Source: Amblyornis subalaris (lineage: Eukaryota; Chordata; Aves; Passeriformes; Ptilonorhynchidae). From it: a stretch of 64,000 nucleotides of DNA. Numbering within the stretch: position 1 is the stretch's first letter; each line of letters begins with the position of its first letter. The position numbers and the translations under genes were made by a program. Positions 19,510-34,200 of the stretch are shown here, in pieces. The stretch covers positions 2,053,938-2,117,937 of the forward strand of contig JACAXG010000110.1 of assembly GCA_018881555.1 (NCBI GenBank). The letters run 5' to 3'. Below the pieces are notes generated by a model that was not told the origin of the DNA, searched no databases, and saw nothing but the letters and a program-made list of their open reading frames with translations.

Positions 19510-22500
19510 TGCCACGATCCAGCTGCCCACAGCTTTAGGACCGGAGACACCAAGCAGCTTGCAACAGTAGCTGGGGAACCTGACTCTCCCAAATTTGCTG
19601 CACTGCATGAAAGCAATGTGAAAAGTACAATTGCTTTTCAAGCTAAGTAATGAAAAGCCTCTGCCTTTTAGTGTTGTTATCTTAAGTGATGCTATTGGAT
19701 GCTGAAATATGTTAAAATGTGTGGGAAGAGTGTTTGCTCAAAGCTCCACACTTTTCAGGGCTGCTATTCCAACTTTCTGTCCCAAGCAACTGTGAAACAC
19801 CGACAGCCTGCTTTCCTGGGTCTCTCTCCCATTCATTCTTCCTGCCCTCCAGAACTGGAGGTGAACTCCCACTGCAGCCCTTCCCTCACTGGGAATATTC
19901 ATTTGGGTTTTCTTCCTTATATGTAGTCACCTAATGCTGTTACACCTGAAGCTGCCATCTCTGTTCAGTTTAGGACACCAATAGGTTCAAAAACTTTTGA
20001 GAGGCATGTGGGATCGACAGACATAAAACAGTGTTGTTGCAAAAGACTGTTTGTCTTAGGAAGTCAGGGTAAAAACAAGGTTAACATATTATTTCACAGT
20101 GTTGTCTGTATTCTGAAGGCATGTCTGTACAGGGTAGTGTGGTGCCTCACTGGGACCTGAGCAAGCTCCAACTGAACCTTCATGTCAATGACACAGCATA
20201 TATGGAGATAAGTTTGAATATAAGCAGTATGTCTTCTGTTTGGGGCAGCTGTGATGCTTCTGGTTTGGAAGCCAGCTTATCCAGTGTTAGATTAAGTAAG
20301 CTCTCCAGTACATTGCATTGTGCAATGCAGACATACCCATTCATTAATCTGAATAGCAGAATTCCCATGAAAGCTGCTCTCCAAGTGTGCGTTACTGGCC
20401 AAATTTGGGGTAATTTGAGCAACAAAATCTTGCGATGCAACCCCTTTTTAAAAAACTCATACGCCATCCAAATGTTACTGCTGTTACAGTACTCCATTTA
20501 CCGGTTGCCTACATCTGGACATCACACTGTGCCTCTGATCTTCTCCAGGCTGTTATCAGGTTGTCTACTTGAAGTGTGGTGGTTGACACCCAAGAACATT
20601 TAGGGAGAGAATACTACAAAAAATAATGGGGGCACAGGCTGGATCTCTCTGCATTAAGGTGAGAAGGTAAAGGAAATTTGGGTTGTGTGCACAGCAGGAT
20701 ATGGTTTATGGGTAGCTCTGGGGATATGAATCGCAGCATTGCTAAGTTTCCACCTGCTATCTACAAGGGCTTCTTGTCAAACTTCAGTCCTAACAGCAAA
20801 GCTGTTGCAGAGTTGGTGTTTCAATGGGCTCTGAAACTCCCACATATGCTCCATCTGTTCTGAAAGTAGCTATGCTTTAGCAGGGAGAGAGGATGAATTT
20901 ATTCCAGGGTCACTTGACACAGCATGTTCTGTAGATACTGCCTGCCCTGCACACATATGCTTTTCATATGCAGATTTCTTTAGATCTCCAAATGGTCCAG
21001 CCCCTATAAGCCCAAATACAGATTTGCTGCAGCAGGTGTGTTTGGTTGAGAGGAGTCATCCTTCTGTCAAAGGGTGCCTTAGGTATGGACCACAGAAGGA
21101 GAGTTGTGTACAGCATTTGCTGGACTGTCACGACTTCTTCAGTGCATAGCAGGGGGAAAATAATAACCACCAAACCCTCCACAAATGGGCTCTCTGACCT
21201 TGCTCCAGACTTCATGAATGTCATGTTATCACAGTCCAAATGCTTCAGTGCCTCTGTTCAAAGAGACTTGACATCTAGCATTTCTTCAGACTCCTTGTTG
21301 AGGGACACTGACTCAAGGCTGAACTCCCTGTGGAGTCTGTGTGGGCTTACGTGGGCATGGTGCTGGCAGAGGGGAATGTTCCTGTCTCAGTGCAAGCTTA
21401 CCCCATGGCTGCCCTTGGCTTGCCACCCTCCTTCCTTCCCCAACGCCTGCCTGCAGCAGCTTGCAGGAATGAGTGTTGCCCTCTGGATGCAATGATCGTC
21501 CCCCATGCAGAAGATTTCTGTTGGCAGCAGCAGCACCAAGGAGACGTGTGAGAAAGGGAAGAGTGCACATGTATGCAGGTTTCGGGCGGCTGTCCTGCAT
21601 GCCGATGATGCCATTTCCCCAGCCCTTTTTCTGCTGCAGCTCTTTTAGATGATGCTGGGATATGATGGCTGGTTTGATGGGAGCCATCGGACTACATAGA
21701 AAAAGCAGCATTGCTGTCATGTTTTTCAAGCATCTGAAAAATTAATGCTATCGGGTAGGGAGGTTGGTGGTTCCTGGTACTTTCCAGAAGATGAACTCAG
21801 TGCTTAAAGACTTGAAGCATAATTGACTTAAACCTCTCAATAGTGGGAAATTTGAGACTTGCCTTCTGCAATACCACTTTCACAATAATTCTCAACTCTT
21901 CCCCTACAAGAAATGCTCCTCTAGCCTTTGTGAGAGCTTGCCAGACTGCCTCTTTCCCAAACCTGTGGACAATAAAGTGGGAACTCAAAGGAGTCCTGTG
22001 AGGGCACAGGGAGGCCCTGCCTTGCTTGGGAAAAAGGCTGAGCTGAAGCTACATGTGATGAAGCAGGAGCTCAGTCCTGTGTGTCCTCGCTCACTTGTCC
22101 CACCTCAATGGAGTATGGACTCTGCAGATGCCCACAGGGAGAAGATGAGGGCATAAAGGAGTGCCTACACCTCTGAACCTCTCCATTCCTCACCAGACAA
22201 AGAGATGGAGCTGTTCCAAGTCACTTCTGTTGCCTCCTGGAGCATCTGAAATGCAGAATAGCAGTGTTTAATGATGTCCATAAATCATTAAATAAGCAAG
22301 CAAGCTATAAAAAACATGTGCAAACAAGCCTTGTGCCATGATCCGTATGTACATTTTGAGATTATAAAGCTAACACCAATGCGTTAGCTACAAAAATATA
22401 CCCAGCACTGTGCTGGAGATCAAGACAATCTCTGTTGGGAAATACTACCCTTTATCCCCTGAGCTATTGTTCTTGGCCTGAAAAATGCGCATTACCATAG

Positions 22501-24803
22501 TTACATGCAAGTTTTCAACCAGAGCTAAAGTTCAGGAGGCCAAGACTTAGAAATGCTGGCACAGTTTTTGAAGCAGGAGTGCCTATTCCATCCCGGTTTA
22601 TTCCAATGGTTTTGTATTATATCCTAGCTGTCTTTATAATTCGAGAGTTTTGCCAATTTCCTTCACTTTTTCTTGTGTTTACCAGGAATGTGTATCCTCT
22701 TGGGTCTTTGGCAGAGTATGTGAGAGCAGCCTGGCCTGGTGGAGTAGTGGGACAGGAGCCAGCGTTGAGGGCTGTGGTAGCGGGCACTCACCTGGGGTCT
22801 TCCGGAGCATCTCTTCCATCAGGTTGTGTTTCCATCTACTACTTATTTTGCTGTTTCCAGCACTTTACCCATCACCCCTCAGCTGCTTTGTGCTCTACAA
22901 GCCTTAATAAACAAAGGATGTCACCAGGTGAAATCATGCATCAAATATTCCTTCCCTGCCTCAGCAGCACCTGCAAACTGTGCTGGTATCCACTAAGATA
23001 CACTCCTCTGGAGCAAGAGCCTCCACATTAGTGCTGGATCCTGAGATAGCAGGCCTCCCACTTTGCCCTCAGACACTGAGTTTTAGAAGGCACATATGTT
23101 TCAGTTGACTCTCAGATGAAATAACTGGCACAAGTTTGTAGCACTGGAGGGCCTTCTCAACAGGGCTATTTGATTTCCGTCTTTGATTACTCTTGTACAA
23201 TACTGTATTACCTCCTGTGGTGAGTGCATGTGAGACCAGCCTGTGGGAGCCTGGTGAACCAGCTGGAATGTAATTTCCAGAGCCTTTGGCAGAGAGAGAG
23301 AGATGCAGCTTCAGGGCTGCTCCCACTGCCTCCCCTTTTCACCTTCTACCTCACAGCTCACGAGGTGAAGGATGTTCCTAGTTTAGGTTTGCTGTTATAT
23401 TCTCCACACTGTAGTATAACAGAAGAACCTAGAGCAGATGGTGCTCCTTGATCTGAAAACTAGGGATGATTATAAACAGGCTAGCAGAAATCATTGTTAT
23501 ACAACAATACAAGTGTTTCAAAAACATGCAAGAACAAGGAAGGTAGGATTAAGATATACCCCAGATGAAATGGTTATGTTAGACTGGATGGATTTGGTTT
23601 GATATAAAGTCCTTCCTGCTTCCTGTCCACAAATAATATTGCCAGATGGTAAGAGGCTGAAAATTTCTGGTCATGTTTGTAAAAGCTGTAACTTCACCAA
23701 GTGCATTGATCTGGCCCAAAGAGCAAAGGTATGTTGACACCAGTGAATACAATCTTGTGCTAGTTACTAAACAATTTGGGCCTGTTTCCCCATGTTGCAA
23801 TGCACTGAAATTTTCAGTGATGTCTGAAGTCTGACATCTGACTCATGGCCATTCTATGGTTTTAGTTGAAGACAGGAGACACCAGATTGAAAGGGAATTT
23901 TCTATATTGAACCACAGGGACAACTCAAGGAAAGTCTGCAAGGATTCAGTGCAGGAGAATGGGCTTTGGGTTGCATACCCTTGGAAGCAGTGCTGTTTTT
24001 TCATACCTGATTTCCATGGACATAACCTAGGAGTGTCTCTCCCAAAGATTCAGTAGCAGCTTCAATGGAGATGCATTTGCAGCTTTGTCTGTAAATTAAA
24101 AGGTCCATTTTTACATCACTGGGTACACCAGTCATTTAGTACCATGAAATGTTTCACCAGCTTATGGTTTAAACATCAGCTTCCAGCCCTGAAGCAGGGA
24201 TTCAGCAACATTGTCTGTGGTTGGACGGTGCTAGCAAGATTAAATTCGACCCCATGCATGTAAAACATTAAAAAATTAAAGTCTGATATTCCACAAACAT
24301 GCAGCATAGGTTAAAAATAGGTAACCTGGTTTTAGGGAGAATGATTATTGCCTTCTCCTTTCATGACTTAAACTTTGGGGTAGGTTATGCACTTCAGTGG
24401 CAGAAGGAGGAGGAATCCAGCTCTGAAGTACCAGCACACCAACCTCTGATAAAGGCAGGATTGCTGAGGGCCAAGAGGCCTGTCTTCCTTAGAGATTCAC
24501 TCTTTCCTTAGGGGTGAGCTTCCCAGAGGCATACTGGGGAAAGACATCCCAGCCAACATCTCATTGGATGGAGGAAAGAACTGGTGCATTACTTCACCCA
24601 GCAATACTCCCACTAATTAAAGTTTCTACAGAGAAACACAAGAAAGAGATTGTATTAAATATTTCAGAAGCTGTAAAAAATGCATTAGAGGAGAGGCTTC
24701 TGCAGGCTGCAAGTCATGTTGCAGCCACCCTGCACACCCAGGTCCTTCTTGGACTCCTCGATGCCAAGAGGCGAGTATGTGGCCAGTTCCCAGCCCACAG
24801 GCC
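19510..24803. other. Unannotated DNA
   Basis: I see no recognisable gene, RNA or repeat in 5.3 kb. Open frames of up to 160 codons (20121-20603 plus, 22579-23031 plus) show no domain motif, and overlapping frames of similar length argue for chance. Around 24650-24800 the sequence just left of the LTR fragment is unidentified and could be part of the same element. Confidence 0.55.
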
Positions 24804-25218
24804 TGTCACAGGAAAAACTGGCTCAACTTGGGGAAATCAATTTCATTTATTACCAATCAAAGCACAGTAGGACAATAATAAACACAAACTAAATCTAAAA
24901 CTACCCTCCTCCCACTCCTCTCTTCTTCCCAGTCTCAACTTCACTCCCATTTTCTCTGACCTCTTCTTCAGTCAGCACCAGGAGACTGTGAATGGGGGTT
25001 GCGGCCAGTGTAACATATGTTGTCACTGCCATTCCTTCCTCCTCAGGGTGAGGACTCCTTATGCTCATTCCCTGCTCCGGTGTGGGCTCCTCTCTTCACG
25101 GGGTCACAGGTCCTGCCAGGAGCCTGCTCCAGCATGGGCTTCCCACAGGGTTACAGCCTCCTTGAGGCATGCACCTGCTCCAGTGTGGGGTTCTCCACGG
25201 GATGTAGGTGGATATCTG
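24804..25218 (-). repeat. LTR fragment, same family as the 59-kb solo LTR
   Basis: It matches the minus-oriented LTR at 59046-60052 in order: a TTTATTACCAATCAAAG-type block, a pyrimidine-rich CTCCTCCCACTCCTCTC stretch, GGGGTTGCGGCCAG, and then three CTGCTCC(A/G)G..TGGG modules at 25072, 25124 and 25175. The fragment stops near 25218, where the partner LTR continues, so the upstream (U3) half is gone. On the minus strand it represents the 3' half of the LTR. Confidence 0.8.
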
Positions 25219-28200
25219 GCTTTCCTCTATTTTCTGTCAAATGTTTGGAATTGCTCTGATTTTTAAGTGAGTGAGAAACAGCTGTTGGTTCAGAAAGCAA
25301 TTGCTGATTTTTAAGTGTTAACTTTGGATCACAATTAAATGCAGGTGAAAAAGAGTGCATTATCATGGGTTTTGCCGCCTTAAAGTGAACTTTTTTCCGC
25401 CAGCTTGACCTGGGAAAATTTGTATTGTAATGAAGAAATAATTGAGAGCTTCTGAACTGGTCTTGACCTTGATCAGGCTCTTTGCTGTGTTGTTATTCTA
25501 GAAAGAAGTGGGTGATATGTTCACATAATCATCAGGGCTTGGGGAGACTGAGTCCACAGTCCTAGGCTGGATCTGTAACTTGGGAAGGAGTGCGGTGCCC
25601 CAGATTGAAAGCTCCTGCCAACAGAGAAGGGGAGTAGCAATACTTTGCTGGATTTAAGCTGTAAAACATAATTTGCAAATGCAAGAATGCTGCAGAAAAC
25701 TGAAGATCCCAGGGGGATGAAGTATAAGTCAGAAGGCCCTTCAAATGAAATACATTTCGAAAATGAGGTTATCTGGCAATCTGTGGGAAATTAGAATTGA
25801 AACATACAATGCTTGAACCCACATCCACATTGGGAAAAGTATGTGTGCATGCAATGAATACGCTATATTCAATCGACTTTTCCAGAAATATGCACTTGAA
25901 CAAAAGTATTTGCTGGAAGAAAGGCCAGAAAGAAGGCTATTTACATCTGCTGATGCAGACAGAATGATTCAGGGTAATGCTCAAATCAGAATAAACTCTC
26001 AGAGGCACACTACTTCAAAAACTGCAAGAATAGAAGAAAAAATGGCTCAATTTTTCTGCTCAAGAGAGAAAGCAGTAGTCTGTGGTGAGGTTGCTAAACT
26101 AGAAATATCTTCTTGATAGCAATCTTATCTGCTCAGGTTTCTCTTGCACCTTGCAGCTGTCTTGGCACAGCTAAGAGATCTCCTGATGTAGTGAGTTCAT
26201 GGCAAGATTACACCTTTGCAAGCAGTGGCAGATTCAGACATGCTAATTGCACTGTGGGGCTCAGGTTGATAGGGGAGTCTGAGCTTGGGAGCCCAGGGGG
26301 TGCCTGGCCTCCCTGAATGCAGAGCTTCTGCTTACATGGAAATGAACTGAGTGCAGACTTGAAAAACAGATGTCTGCATTTGTGTTTGATTATGGCTTCA
26401 TATTTGCAGGGAATCATCACCTTTAGAAGCAGGTATATAAAAAGCCTATCAACACCAGCCCTTGTGGTAAGGCAAATAGAAATTCACACAAGATTTCCTG
26501 TCAAAAATTCAATCCTGACAGAGTTCAATCCTGTATTTGCCTTCAAATACTTTGCATTTCTCATATTCCCTTATTAGTATAAGGTGAATAATAACATTTA
26601 CCTGTAATGAAACTGTGGATCCTTGTGCTTATGGCTTTTTTTTTTCCAGTAAGTTCAGTTCCTTCTTGCTGTTTCAGTTACTAATTGTAAAATTTTGTTG
26701 GCTGCTAGAAGACATGTTTGCTTCCGCATTTCATCCTGGATTCCCTGAGAGCACTCAGCACAGTTGTGCAACAAGAGAAGTGTCGACAGGTCAGAAAACA
26801 ATGTCATCTTCCAGAACAGCCTGCATCTCTCTTCATGTGAGCACAATTTGGAGAAAGCAGTGGCCTTAGCCTGCACCATAATTTCAGCAGATATGAGCCA
26901 ATTTTTACTGAGAGTAATATTCTAGGTTAGATTCAATATACTTGCTGCTGATAAGAGGTCTCCACTCACTGTCTGTTTTCCTGTTCACCAACTCTCCTGT
27001 CCTTCTTTCTAGACCTGGCAAACTATCCTCAAAATATTTGTGCCATCATGATGTGAAGTAATGATGGCAATTCCTAAAAATATATTCCATTTGTAGGAAA
27101 ATGCTCACGAGCATCTCTTTTATTCACACAGCATCAAATAGATCCAACTGTTATTTGTCTTTAGAAGCCCTTCTGGCACAGTGTCCCTCGCTTTTAGCAT
27201 TCATCTGTTACTAGAGTGGAACATCACCTATAGTACACTAATAACATAGAAGGGGAGGAGCAATCCGTTTACGAACTGTTCTTGAGCCAACATATTTCTG
27301 GAATTGAATCCTCTTTAGCTTTCAACAGAACAGATTAGCTGCAGACTTACTTCTGGAAAACCAGAGTACGAAAATGGAAGTTTCCCTGCTCTTTAGCTCT
27401 TTCACTTCCCTGTCCTTTTCCTGCTCTGTCATACAGGCATTACAGACCCTTTACAAGTGACAAACACACTTCCTAGAACCCTGGAACAGTATTTATTCTC
27501 AAAAAGCACTAAATGCATATGATTCCAGATTTTACATCTCGATATCTCTTGAACATGTTTTCCTCACATTACAGTGAAACGAAACTTAGAAAAGTGCCAA
27601 TTCTGAGTTTAATAGTAAAGACCATGGGTCAACACGTGTGAAGAGAAATAACATGAGAAAACAAGGAAAGGAACTGGGAGTTTGGGGTGACATTTCTGAC
27701 ACTTGGCACAGAGGATAGTTTAACCAGTAGTTTAAAAGATTGTGTAAGAAAAACTGCCTTTGGTAGTACAATGGGAACCCCTATCCTTCCTGAGAAGCAG
27801 TAGCAGCACGAGGTGGAAAGCAAGATTATCTGGATTGTGTGGAAATAGAAAATTGATAACTTGTGCAAATCCAAGTTTCCCCACTTTCTATTTGCAAAAA
27901 AACCCCAAACAAGCAAAACCATTTATAAGCACCTAGGATACCCTAGGAACATTCTCAAAGCCATTCATCCCTGGACCCGGTAATAAATGTCCCTGGACTT
28001 GTGATAAATGTAACTTCACTCCCATCCTAACAATTTGTTTTAGAGATCTCATCAAAGTAAGCATGCTCATTCAGCATTGGTTTGGTGCAAAATCTTAATC
28101 ATTCAACACTATGATGGAGTTCATAATGCCAACATGAAATGTCTGTGACAAAATCCGACCTTCCCACTAATCAGTTCTTAGGAGGAAATTCTGAGCCCTG

Positions 28201-31200
28201 TTAACATCAGTGGCAAAACTCACAGTGAGCTCAACATTTATGTATGATGGAAATAATTGAATCAGAGCAAGCTGTCCAATTTTTCCATGGAAGTATAATT
28301 TATGCAGTGATTATTTTATTCATTGATTCTATGATGTAATGAAATTTAAATATTTTCAATTTATTTTGACCTTGCCAACATAACTATTCAGTGGAAGCTA
28401 ACAGTTAACTAACCTGTGGAAGCTAATCCTAGCCTTTGGGTTGGTGATTTTTTTGAAAACTAAGCTTAAAACTATCTGTGCAAGACTAATGTATAGATGT
28501 TAATCGCAAGCTAATTGCAATGGATAAGCACATAATACTTTGACCCTCCTTACTGTAGGAAGATTGCTGGTAAACATATTGTGGTCTTTGAATTTCACTC
28601 CTATTCCAAACCAGTCCTTAATTCCCACATGAAATTGTTTTGGGGCTATGAATGGTTTATAGATGCTCAAGTTCACACAGAAGAGCGTGTCACAGGATGT
28701 TCTTTCACCTAGGTGAAGGATTTGGTTTTGTCCAACTTGATACCCAACTTAGTTTATGTCAGGTACCACATGAAACTTGTACCTTCTGCTGTACTATGTG
28801 AACTTTTGAGTAACAGAACCTAACCCAGTGGGTGGATGGTGATGAATTCAAAAGGTTGTAGCCAAGCCAACAATTCACTGAGATGGTTTTAGAAATCTCT
28901 TAAAAAAGCTGCATGGAAAAGCCTTTGTAGAAAACGGCAAGGAAATGTCTAGGAAGAAAAACCAAATTGCTACTCCATCAGTTTATTGTGCTAAAATACA
29001 TATCCTCACATGTAGAAAGTGTCTATTATGTGAAGGGGACTAAAGCTAGGTGGGAATAGGAAGAAGAAGATAATAGTTACAACAAATAAAGAATGTACAT
29101 TAGTCAGAACTCTTGTTTATAAATAAAATGTAGTTTACTAATTTTCTTATGCATGTTTTCCTCTCTAAAGGGGTCTAGGGGAGCTATCCAAACATTCTGA
29201 AGCTGTGGAATGAATATATTTCTCTGACATTCCTTTCAGTCTTTTTTCAGTGCTGAAATGTTAGTTCAGTGAACGTGTCCTGGCCCCTACAATGGCACTA
29301 GTCTGGTCTGATCTGGTCTGTTCCCATAACTGAAACCTTCTGGTCGTCTCTCCACAGGCTTGTTACTGTATTTGTCATTGTTTACATCTATTTCATGTAG
29401 CTGTAAATGAGCCTTTACTTCATTTAGGGGTATTTAGATATGGTGAAATGACAAACAGTGTTCAGGTCTTTCAAACACAGGAAGCCAGGACAACAAGAGG
29501 AGTGTTTAATAGGGTCTAACAGGAAACAGTCTCCTTGGAAATGGAGATTTATTTACAAACATATCAAACAAGAGGGACCCTCAGGCCCTGGGGCAGAGGA
29601 AGGGTGCCTTTTTTCCCATAAACATCCATCTCAACATCTCATATCAGACCACTGGCAGGGCTGGGGGTGTGGAGAGCTGTCCAGTGGCTTCTCTTTGGGA
29701 TGGCTGACTCATAGTGGGTCTGGTGGTAATGCCACTCCTGCCAGGAGGGATGCTGAGGGCTCGCACCTTGTGACTTCTTCATGGTACAGCTGCAGGACAA
29801 TAGTGGAAGGCTTTGCTGGCTGCATCCCAGGTATTGTGGAGGATGCTTGTTTGCCATGCTCATGAAAAATATTTGGAGAATATCTGGCCTCATCAACTCA
29901 GTACAGGTAGGCACTTGGTGAAGATGGGTTTTTCAGAAGGGACATATATACTGGTGAGATGTCTTAAAAACAGAAAGAGTCTTAGTCCAGACTGGGAGTC
30001 CAATAGCTTTGAATTTTGAAGAAGTCTAGTCATTATCTAAGCTTTGCTGAGAACACCAGCTCTGTTCTCAGGGTTGGGACTTTGCAGATTTCTCCTCCAG
30101 GAGCATCCAAAGGAGTGAGGACCACAGATGGTTTAGGAACCAGGATGAGTTCCTAAACTCACTCATCTGGTGACTGGTCACCATAAACTGCAAGATGACT
30201 AGACACACTAATTGAAAACTTCCAGGCTCAACACTGGTAGCATACAACCAATAAAAGAAAAGTCACAGTGTTCCATTCTTTTCTGCCTCTTAGGGGTACA
30301 ATGGGAATGTACATTTTTTTTTGCTCTCTCCCAGAGCAGAGGGACATCAGGCTTTGTGTCACCAAACAGCTGTGCGTGGAAGGCTCTCTGCAGCTGGTGC
30401 CTTCTGAGAGAAGGCTCATCTTCTCTGCTGCTGCTGTGCAGCAAGCCCTGAGAGTGTGAATATACTTTCCAAGCATCACTAAACCTGTCCACTTCTTTGT
30501 TTTGCCTTTTCATTGTGTTTCCCTGTTGTTTTTCCCCCAGGTGTTGACAGCAGCCAGGCCCAGACCAGGAGAGGTGACTCAAGAGAATCACTGAGCAAGG
30601 AGAGCTCTGGCTACCACTGACTGCTGCAGCCTCCTCTGCCTGTCGCTAACATTAGCATTCATCTTTGCTGGGAGCAATGCTAGGAGTCTCCTAACAGATG
30701 CAAAGATCCCCTTTCCACAGTCTTTTCACCTGTGCATCAGCCGGAGTGCCTGCACCCATCTTTGGAGCATTTGCTAAATCTGGGCATCCCAGCTGTTGGA
30801 GCCACAGCTGTTGCTGTAGAAAGCAATTGCTTCCGGCTCAACATCTCTCCTTGCAAGCCTCAACCTCTTCTCAGCCATTGGCTCCGTGGAGAGTTTTGCC
30901 TGGGTAAGGGTGAGTAAGGACTCCACAGTTCAGATCTGCATGTGATATTCATCAGGCTGTGACAGCTCGGGTTTGCAAGTGTTTTGACCACCTTCCAAGA
31001 GCCTTTCAGCGTAACATAATCTGGTAATGAATTTCACATAGAGGTGCAAAGGATGCAAATAAGCAACTCCCCACCTACTGCTACTGTCTATGTTCATTAG
31101 AGAGACAGATTGCAGAGTGTCCGCACAAGCACATGAAAAAGGTAAAATGCAAGCAGGCAGGAAAGAAATTAAGCAAGTAAATTTATTCTGTATTTCTCTC

Positions 31201-34200
31201 TTTTACAGAACAATCAAAATAGCAGTATTTATCAGTGGTCTGCTGTTTTCATTTCTCACTAATTACTTGTTTTTAAATGGAGGAATGGCTTAGAATTTTG
31301 TTGTGTAGAAAATAGGGACATTTCAAAGCTGCATTCCAGATGAAGTGGAACAGAAATGGAGTGTGATTCCCATTCCTGCTGGATGCTGCCTGCAGGACTG
31401 ATTGCCCACTTCCGAGCAGTGGCCACTGTCCAGGTGCCTGCCCAGCCCTCAGGGATGTGCAGCACCCAGCTGGCAAGGGTGTGATGCCTCCAGGGTCAGT
31501 CTCTATGGTGGGCTGCATCTTGGCCTCCAGGTGCAAATCGAGATCAAGTATAACATCTATGTCATGACGGTCTCACAGCTGTGGTTTTCATTGAAAATCC
31601 ATCATGTATGAGAGTGATTTTTATACTGCAGGTGAAAAATATTAAGACTTTTTCACCAGATGGGAGGATCGCAGGAGAACAGGGTGGGGATTTGTGATGA
31701 GACTCAAAATGACTGACATGTGAATGTTGCGCATTCAAATTAAAAAGCTTTCAAATGAATCAGTGAAACCCCCCCCTCCCCATGTATAGATTTGCACAAT
31801 CTGGTCAACAAGAGTGACCTGATCTGGTGCTTTCAGCCATTATCCGCCATGGAATTAATGGGTGATTGAGCCATCATCATCCTGCCAAGACTTAGTGAAG
31901 TATCGTTGTCAGGAGCTAGTGGCCATCTGTTCAGCAGAGACGTAGTAAAAAAGCATAAAGAAATTGAAATAGGGGAAAGCAGAATAAACCTACAACTTTT
32001 CATTACTTCATATTTTGGTATTTTGAACTTAACTACATGCTTATGATTTTCAAAAGAACATTTTTTCCAGACTATTTTAAAAGATGGTGTCCTAAATAAC
32101 CCGAAAGAGATTTTCAGAAAAAGCACTTTCTTTAGTTGATATATAACCTACATAAACAAATCATAGACAAAACATAGCTCTGTTCTTTCAACATTTGATT
32201 TTTTTTCAAGGAAGAATATGGAATTTTCTACATTTCTGCCTTTCAAATTTTTTTTTTTCTAGTCAAGGCCCTGCTCAAACATCACTATTCAACAGAGTGG
32301 CTTAATAGTTTCTCAAAGACTCAAATCACTGTGAAGCAGCTGTACCCATCCCAACCCTACTCAAGATACTTACCAAAATTTAAGCATATGATTTAAAATA
32401 TGTCCTTGTAAGGGAAACAATTATAATGACAGGTTTGTTACAAAATGAATGTACCAGCTGAGGTAAAACTTGTTTTGGTCCTTCCAGGTGAGCTCACTTG
32501 AACTGGTTGGATCAAAACAGAGTCCACAGTACCCTCAAATAAATACTATTTACATCTGAAGAGCAATATTCAGGAATGTCAGCAGTTCTAACTGACAATT
32601 AGAAAGGCATTGCCAAGTCTGGGTAACGAATCAGTTATTAGTAGAGGAGTCAGACAGTGCTAATCTCTTCACCAGCTAGTCAGCACTTTCAAACAGCCTG
32701 TGGAGATGGCAGATGCTGTTTACTTAGCACAGACGTCTCATCTACTCTTCTAGCGATTCTAGGAACTGTCACTGGTCAAGAAGCCATATTGGTCCCTCTG
32801 ATTAAGAGAAGTGTTCGAATGTCCCCTGCTTCACAGCATGCTTTTCTCTTTGTTTATGTTGTCTTTATGAAGTTGCATTCTTTTGGACGTCAAGCAGATT
32901 CCTTCATCTTCTTTATTGACTTGGGAGATTTATTTTAAAAAATAATCCCAAAATACCTGTCTCTTTGGCTTCTCAGGTGGAGAAAATGTTGCAACAATGC
33001 TGTTGGGACAGTGCAGTCTCACTAGGTCTGTACAGCACATCAAGTCCACACCCAGAACACCCTTGGCACAACTACTACTGCCTTTAGATGTTGCTGCCAA
33101 GGACAGGGACAGGGACAGGGAATGCTGGGAATGCTGCCCTGTGGAGGGACATCCCGGGCTGCACCTAGCCAGCTGATGCAGATACAGCCATTGTTCGCAT
33201 CCTGGGGCTTCTCAGCACAGAGAGGTCAGGGCGCCGGGAGGCAGGAGGGCGAGAGCAAGGCTGAGCAAGCACCTGCAGTGGCCACATGGGCTCCTTCCTC
33301 ATGGGCAGGGCACACATCCACTGTGTGCCAGGGCTTGAAGCACCAGCACAGCCTGAGTGTCAGCAGGCCAGCACTGTCTGCCGCAGTGGCTCTATTGTCT
33401 CACCATGTTGGCCTCTCAATAGTCAAGGATGACTGGATTTATTCTTGACTTTTTGGCCAATGGTCCCTGCACCGGCAAGGCAGGGTCAGTTTCTGCACAA
33501 GACTTCTCCTGAAATCAGTGTTGCACAAGCCTCTGGTGACAGGGAGCATGGGGACGTGCACACAAATACACACATACACACGTGCTGCACCCAAGCACCA
33601 GGCAAGGGTCTTCCAGGAGAAAGGAGCAACCCCTGAATCTGTGGAACTGAAGAAAAGCTTCTTGTTTGGGAAAATAGCAAAACCAGGGATTTAATTGCTG
33701 CTTTATGTAAATGCAAGTTGACAAGCAAGTGGTGAATGAAAATTGGTCCCTGGTCTCCTTGCACTCCCCAGACAATCCATCCCAGGGGCAGAGCTGTGTG
33801 GAAGTGACTCACTAATTCCCTTGCTAGAGAACATCCCCCCGTTTATTTCCTTGCATACAGCTGTACTGCAGCACCTGGCTGCAGACTGGGGTCTTGCACT
33901 GCACGTTCACTCTCCCTCATTGCTTAGAAGCAAAATAATTTCTTCTAATTCTTAATTACCTCTGGCATGAAATTTGTTGCTTGAGGTTTAATTCTCACTT
34001 GTATTTGCTGTCGCACTGCTGAGACTGCTACCCACTCCATCACATGTAGGGCTGGAGTGACACTGAGGTCAGCAATGGTGACAAGCATGTCACCAAAGCT
34101 GTCTCAAGACAACTTGACAACTTCCTGACAGCATTTAGCAGGGCTGAAGCTGCTTCAATTACATCCATCAATTTTGAATCCATAATTTCTTTATTCATAG

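Noticed and set aside
24988..25266. Frame rich in Cys, Ser and Arg
   Set aside because: Produced by the repeated CTGCTCCAG modules of the LTR fragment.
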